DNA of 64,000 nt, taken from NCBI RefSeq assembly GCF_963668165.1, contig NZ_OY764212.1:806001-870000 (forward strand), read 5' to 3'. Numbering within the stretch: position 1 is the stretch's first letter; every line of letters starts with the position of its first letter. Both the position numbers and the translations under genes were made by a program. Source of the stretch: Marispirochaeta sp. (GTDB taxonomy: Bacteria; Spirochaetota; Spirochaetia; JC444; Marispirochaetaceae). This document shows, piece after piece, positions 61,025-64,000 of this stretch. The notes beneath the pieces were generated by a model, which was given only the letters and a program-made list of their open reading frames with translations, did no database searches and had not been told where the DNA came from.

Positions 61025-61807
61025 TTGTCGTCGTATATGTGTTTGAACCTTACTTTTCATGATAGAAGCAGTGTAACAGAGGACTTCAAAGCCAGGGAAT
61101 CGGATCTGATCTGGAAGATTACCTACAAGAAATCGCCGATATACATCTATCTGCTGCTGGAGTTCCAGTCAACGGTCGACAAATCGATGCCGCTTCGCTT
61201 TCTGCGCTATATTACAGAATTCTATCAGAGTCTGTATGTACAGACTGAGAGTGGGAAATACCCGGCAGTCTTCCCTATTCTGATCTACAATGGTGATGAT
61301 CGATGGACCGCCCCGGTTAAGAGTCAGGACTTGATAGAGGATTCGATCCCTGCCGGGTACATACCGGCCTTTCAGTACTACCCGATTATTGAGAACGAAA
61401 TACCGCAACAGTCGCTTTTGAAGATCAAGAATGCGCTTTCCGCCGTTTTTTATGCGGAGAATTCGTCACCCGAAGAATTGAGGAAGAAACTTGATACTTT
61501 TTTTGGTATATTAGAGGGCGAGAACATCGAGGCGGTAAAAACACTGGTACACTGGTTGAATGACTATCTCTACAAGATTGACCAGGAAACCAGAGACCCG
61601 ATAATTGAGAAGATAAGCACTATTACGGAGGCGAAAACTATGCTTCAGACAAAAATACGGGCATATGAGAAGAAATTGATCGAGCAGGGTATCGAGCAAG
61701 AAGCTATTGAAACGGCGAAACGAATGCTGGTAAAAGACTTTTCAGTTTCGGATATCTGTGAGTTAACCGGTCTTTCTGAAACTGTTGTCCAGAATCTAAA
61801 GAAATAG
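61025..61807 (+). pseudogene. Rpn-family PD-(D/E)XK recombination-promoting nuclease, 5'-truncated
   Basis: 260 residues. The preserved part has the nuclease core RESDLIWKITYKKSPIYIYLLLEFQSTVDK (D, ExQ), the helical region MPLRFLRYITEFYQSLY and a C-terminal tail ending in SVSDICELTGLSETVV. Family members normally begin about 45 residues earlier with a conserved HDKxFK segment, which is missing. The upstream DNA contains a run of eight G (61008-61015) and no ribosome site. The gene is probably decayed or has lost its start. Confidence 0.65.
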
Positions 61808-61844
61808 CACGTTTTTTTCCAGCAAGGAGCGTCCATCTCACGCC

Positions 61845-61892
61845 GCCGAATGGTTCGATTGGAGCAGACGTCCCGGAGCTTTCCGGGACGCG
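61845..61892. repeat. Left part of a 73-bp palindrome, cut by an intron A-type 3' end
   Basis: GCCGAATGG, ATTGGAGCAG, CGTCCCGGAGCTTTCCGGGACG, CG, then directly the intron end. It is the same junction as at 35328/35329. The right arm is lost. Confidence 0.85.
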
Positions 61893-62146
61893 GTCGAGTA
61901 GCCCAGGGGGATTTCACCCCGAGGCTCTCACAGAACCGTACGTGACAGTCTCCCATCATACGGCTCTTCATAATCAGCCAGTTCAACATAATTTCCATTC
62001 CCAGTAGGCCAAGAGTTTAGGATCCCGGCGTGCTATATTTGTTATGAACGCACGGGCTTTGCACCAACTCCTCTTTAATCGTTTGAACTTGTTCTTCGCC
62101 CATTTGATTAATGCCGTGTGAAACATCAGACAGATCGACTTCATTT
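61893..62146 (-). mobile_element. 3' fragment of a group II intron nearly identical to intron A
   Basis: 254 bases matching 35329-35582 almost exactly, including domain V and the last codons of the RT. The match stops sharply at 62146. An intron copy was therefore truncated from its 5' side after insertion in the second palindrome. Confidence 0.88.
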
Positions 62147-62350
62147 ATCACAAATCCGCTGACGAATCGTTGCCGGTTTCTCGGCTATGACATTGTAAAA
62201 GGGAAAGACTACACTCAGATCGTGAAAGCGAAAAACGGCAGAAAAGTTAGATCCGTAACAGGAGTGCTTCAGTTGCTTGTTCCCGGCGATGTCATCAGGG
62301 AGAAGATCCGACCGTTCCAGCGACATGGTAAGCCAATTCATAGATCGAGA
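62147..62350 (+). pseudogene. Fragment of a different group II intron maturase
   Basis: One frame reads RCRFLGYDIVKGKDYTQIV, then NGRKVRSVTGVLQL, VPGDVIREKIRPFQRHGKPIHR, a typical maturase-domain segment of the longer bacterial group II proteins, on the plus strand. Both ends are missing. It is unrelated in sequence to the introns at 35329-39068. Confidence 0.65.
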
Positions 62351-62824
62351 CGTTCGACTTCACCGCCGCGCCTTCAGGACCCTCGTTCCGGGGGAGTACT
62401 CTCCCCGCCTCAGACACATCCACTTCAAGGTCTTTCTCGCCAGCCGGGAATATCTCACCAGCTAGATCTATTTCAATCTGCCAGGGGACACCGTTCGTCC
62501 GTCGAGACAGGAGCTGGTGATGCCGGTTCGTTCATTCAATCATGCCGAAGGCTTCCGAGGGAGATTCGATATCGTCCTCGACCGTGGCCGCGGCGGCCTT
62601 CAACCGACCGCCTCGCAGGGCCTCTATTATCCGCGGGCGGATGTGTCGAGATATGATAATGATTTAGTGGTGAGGTAGACGACCCCAGAAAATTGGAGCG
62701 GGGCGAAGAGCGCGACTTTTTTGGGAATGTTCGTAACCCCTTGGCCGGGACTCATCATTTTACGTTGTGCATTCTAACGTTACAGTTGTCCTGCGGCGGG
62801 AATTGTACTATCATCTTCCCACCC
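62351..62824. other. Degenerate junk between accessory region and sensor kinase
   Basis: Short frames only. One ending at 62678 reads FNHAEGFRGRFDIVLDRGRGG and could be the tail of a broken mobile-element gene, but I cannot name it. No terminator or promoter is clear. Confidence 0.35.
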
Positions 62825-64000
62825 ATGGATTCCCGTCGCTTCTCACTCACCAGCCGCATCGCATCGCTGGTTTTCAGCCTCGGCTTCTATCTGCTCAGCC
62901 TGCTGATCGTCATCCGCTTAGGCGAACAGGCGGGCTTCGACGCCAACGCGCTGGTTCAGATTGCAATCAGCATCGCTGCGCTGGCGGCGGCGGCGCTGCT
63001 CTTCTTTCTCCACCGGAATCCGACCGTCAAAGGGCTGGCGCTCCTGGCGCAGTTTCTGATCGGCCTGTTTCTGGGGGTCATTGCCAAACCCTACATATGG
63101 CTGGAACCGCTCTGGTTTATTCCGCTGGCCGTGCAGTACGGCCACATGCTGAATCTGCCGCTCTTCGTCGTAATCGCGTCGGGAACACTGCTGGTAAACT
63201 ACTCTGATACAAACAGCGTGGTTGCCTGGGGGAGCCTCCTGGAAGCGAGTCCGGAGTGGGACAGACTGATAAGCTTCACCCTCTGCGCCGCCACCGTACT
63301 GGCAATCGCCGCGGTGCGCTTCCTCTACGACGGACTAAAAAAAGCGGAAGCCCTGGTCGCAAACCTGAAGAACAACATTCTGAAGCTCACCCGGGCCAAC
63401 TACGACTTCCAGAAGTATGCCGCCGACACCGAGGAGCTGACGCTTAAGCGGGAACGACTGCGCATCTCCCGGGAAATTCATGATACAATAGGTTACACCA
63501 TGACGACCCTGCGCATGATGCTCGAAGCCGGTACGGACCTAATCTCGACGTCGCCGCTGATGCTTGAGGTACAGCTCCACAAGGCGCTGGAAATGCTGAC
63601 CAAAGGACACCGGGATATCCGCGTCTCTTTGAGGGAACTGCAGGAGCGGGAGTCCGACCGCCCCCGTGGACTGAAAGGACTGTCGAACCTGATCGAGCTC
63701 TTCTCGAAAACCACCGGCGTTCGGGTTCTGGTGGAATGGGGCAATCTGCCGTGGCACTTTCCGGCGGCCATAGAGGAAGCCCTCTACCGTTTCGTCCAGG
63801 AAGGGATGAGCAACGCCCTCTCCCACGGCAACGCCACGGAGATCCGCGCTCACTTCCGTTACGACGACGGCCGGCTTATTGCGCTTTTGACTGACGACGG
63901 CGTCGGCGCCGATATGCTGATCGAGGGAATGGGGCTCAATGGTATGCGGGAACGTATCGAAAGCTGCGGCGGAAGCTTTACGGCCCGAAGTCTCCGCATC
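62825..64000 (+). CDS. NarL/LuxR-type sensor histidine kinase (3' end beyond window)
   Basis: 392 codons are visible, and the frame is open at the window edge. The N terminus has six or more hydrophobic helices (about residues 10-150), then TRANYDFQKYAADTEELTLKRERL leads into HisKA_3 with His219 in SREIHDTIGYTMTTLRM. The HATPase_c domain starts near 310: N box EEALYRFVQEGMSNALSHG, G box DDGVGADM and GMGLNGMRERIESCGG. It senses through its membrane part and would phosphorylate a LuxR-type response regulator, probably encoded next. ATG 62825 is the first start, with no good ribosome site. Confidence 0.9.
   Translation, partial: MDSRRFSLTSRIASLVFSLGFYLLSLLIVIRLGEQAGFDANALVQIAISIAALAAAALLFFLHRNPTVKGLALLAQFLIGLFLGVIAKPYIWLEPLWFIPLAVQYGHMLNLPLFVVIASGTLLVNYSDTNSVVAWGSLLEASPEWDRLISFTLCAATVLAIAAVRFLYDGLKKAEALVANLKNNILKLTRANYDFQKYAADTEELTLKRERLRISREIHDTIGYTMTTLRMMLEAGTDLISTSPLMLEVQLHKALEMLTKGHRDIRVSLRELQERESDRPRGLKGLSNLIELFSKTTGVRVLVEWGNLPWHFPAAIEEALYRFVQEGMSNALSHGNATEIRAHFRYDDGRLIALLTDDGVGADMLIEGMGLNGMRERIESCGGSFTARSLRI

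Overview
The window looks like a chromosome segment of a free-living, heterotrophic spirochaete (Spirochaetaceae, Spirochaeta/Marispirochaeta-like). This is an inference. It rests on the mixture of TRAP, tripartite tricarboxylate (TTT) and ABC sugar transporters, on solute-binding proteins beginning with an AEGxKES-type mature end, and on a large SpvB/TcdB-like RHS protein with a Sec signal. No 16S gene or other taxonomic marker is present, so the assignment is moderate.

Region 1 (1-12050) is catabolic. It begins with the 5' end of a leftward binding-protein gene. A rightward cluster follows: short-chain dehydrogenase, aldehyde dehydrogenase, FabF-type ketosynthase, nitronate monooxygenase-like flavoprotein, GntR/FadR regulator, split transketolase and a TRAP transporter (DctP, DctQ, DctM). 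A TGTA-N-TACA operator precedes both the transketolase and TRAP genes, which suggests one regulon. Region 2 (12125-24336) is a hydroxy/sugar-acid locus: a PrpR-type sigma54 activator, iron alcohol dehydrogenase, 2-hydroxyacid dehydrogenase, HpcH/HpaI aldolase, a second GntR, TctA, TctB, TctC, and a divergent LarA-like protein. TTGTATACNA operators link its promoters. An IS110 element with a candidate bridge-RNA region sits between tctB and tctC.

Region 3 (24387-24983) holds a MITE-like element, tRNA-Ala(CGC), and two tandem 127-nt modules built from copies of the tRNA 3' end. Each module is preceded by a rho-independent terminator, and two internal stems covary. Region 4 (25064-34159) has a TspO-like protein, a LacI-controlled beta-L-arabinofuranosidase (GH127) with its ABC importer, an aspartate-dehydrogenase-like protein and a 2-hydroxyacid dehydrogenase.

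Region 5 (34160-62680) is accessory DNA. It contains a RelE-like toxin-antitoxin pair, a group II intron nested inside the reverse-transcriptase gene of another group II intron, three RHS tip/immunity pairs, a GxxExxY nuclease-like gene among repeats, and a leftward operon encoding a TPR membrane protein, an outer-membrane barrel, two lipoproteins, a 3364-residue RHS protein and an immunity protein. A truncated RHS copy repeats about 4 kb of the large one but carries a different tip, so recombination could exchange the toxin. A 73-bp palindrome recurs at module edges, and one copy is the target of the outer intron. The window ends in a NarL-type sensor kinase (62825 to the edge).

Several genes (gntR, the sigma54 activator, lacI, the aspartate-dehydrogenase-like gene, and less clearly the toxin) have a -10 box only 5 to 9 nt before the start codon and no Shine-Dalgarno sequence, so their mRNAs are probably leaderless.
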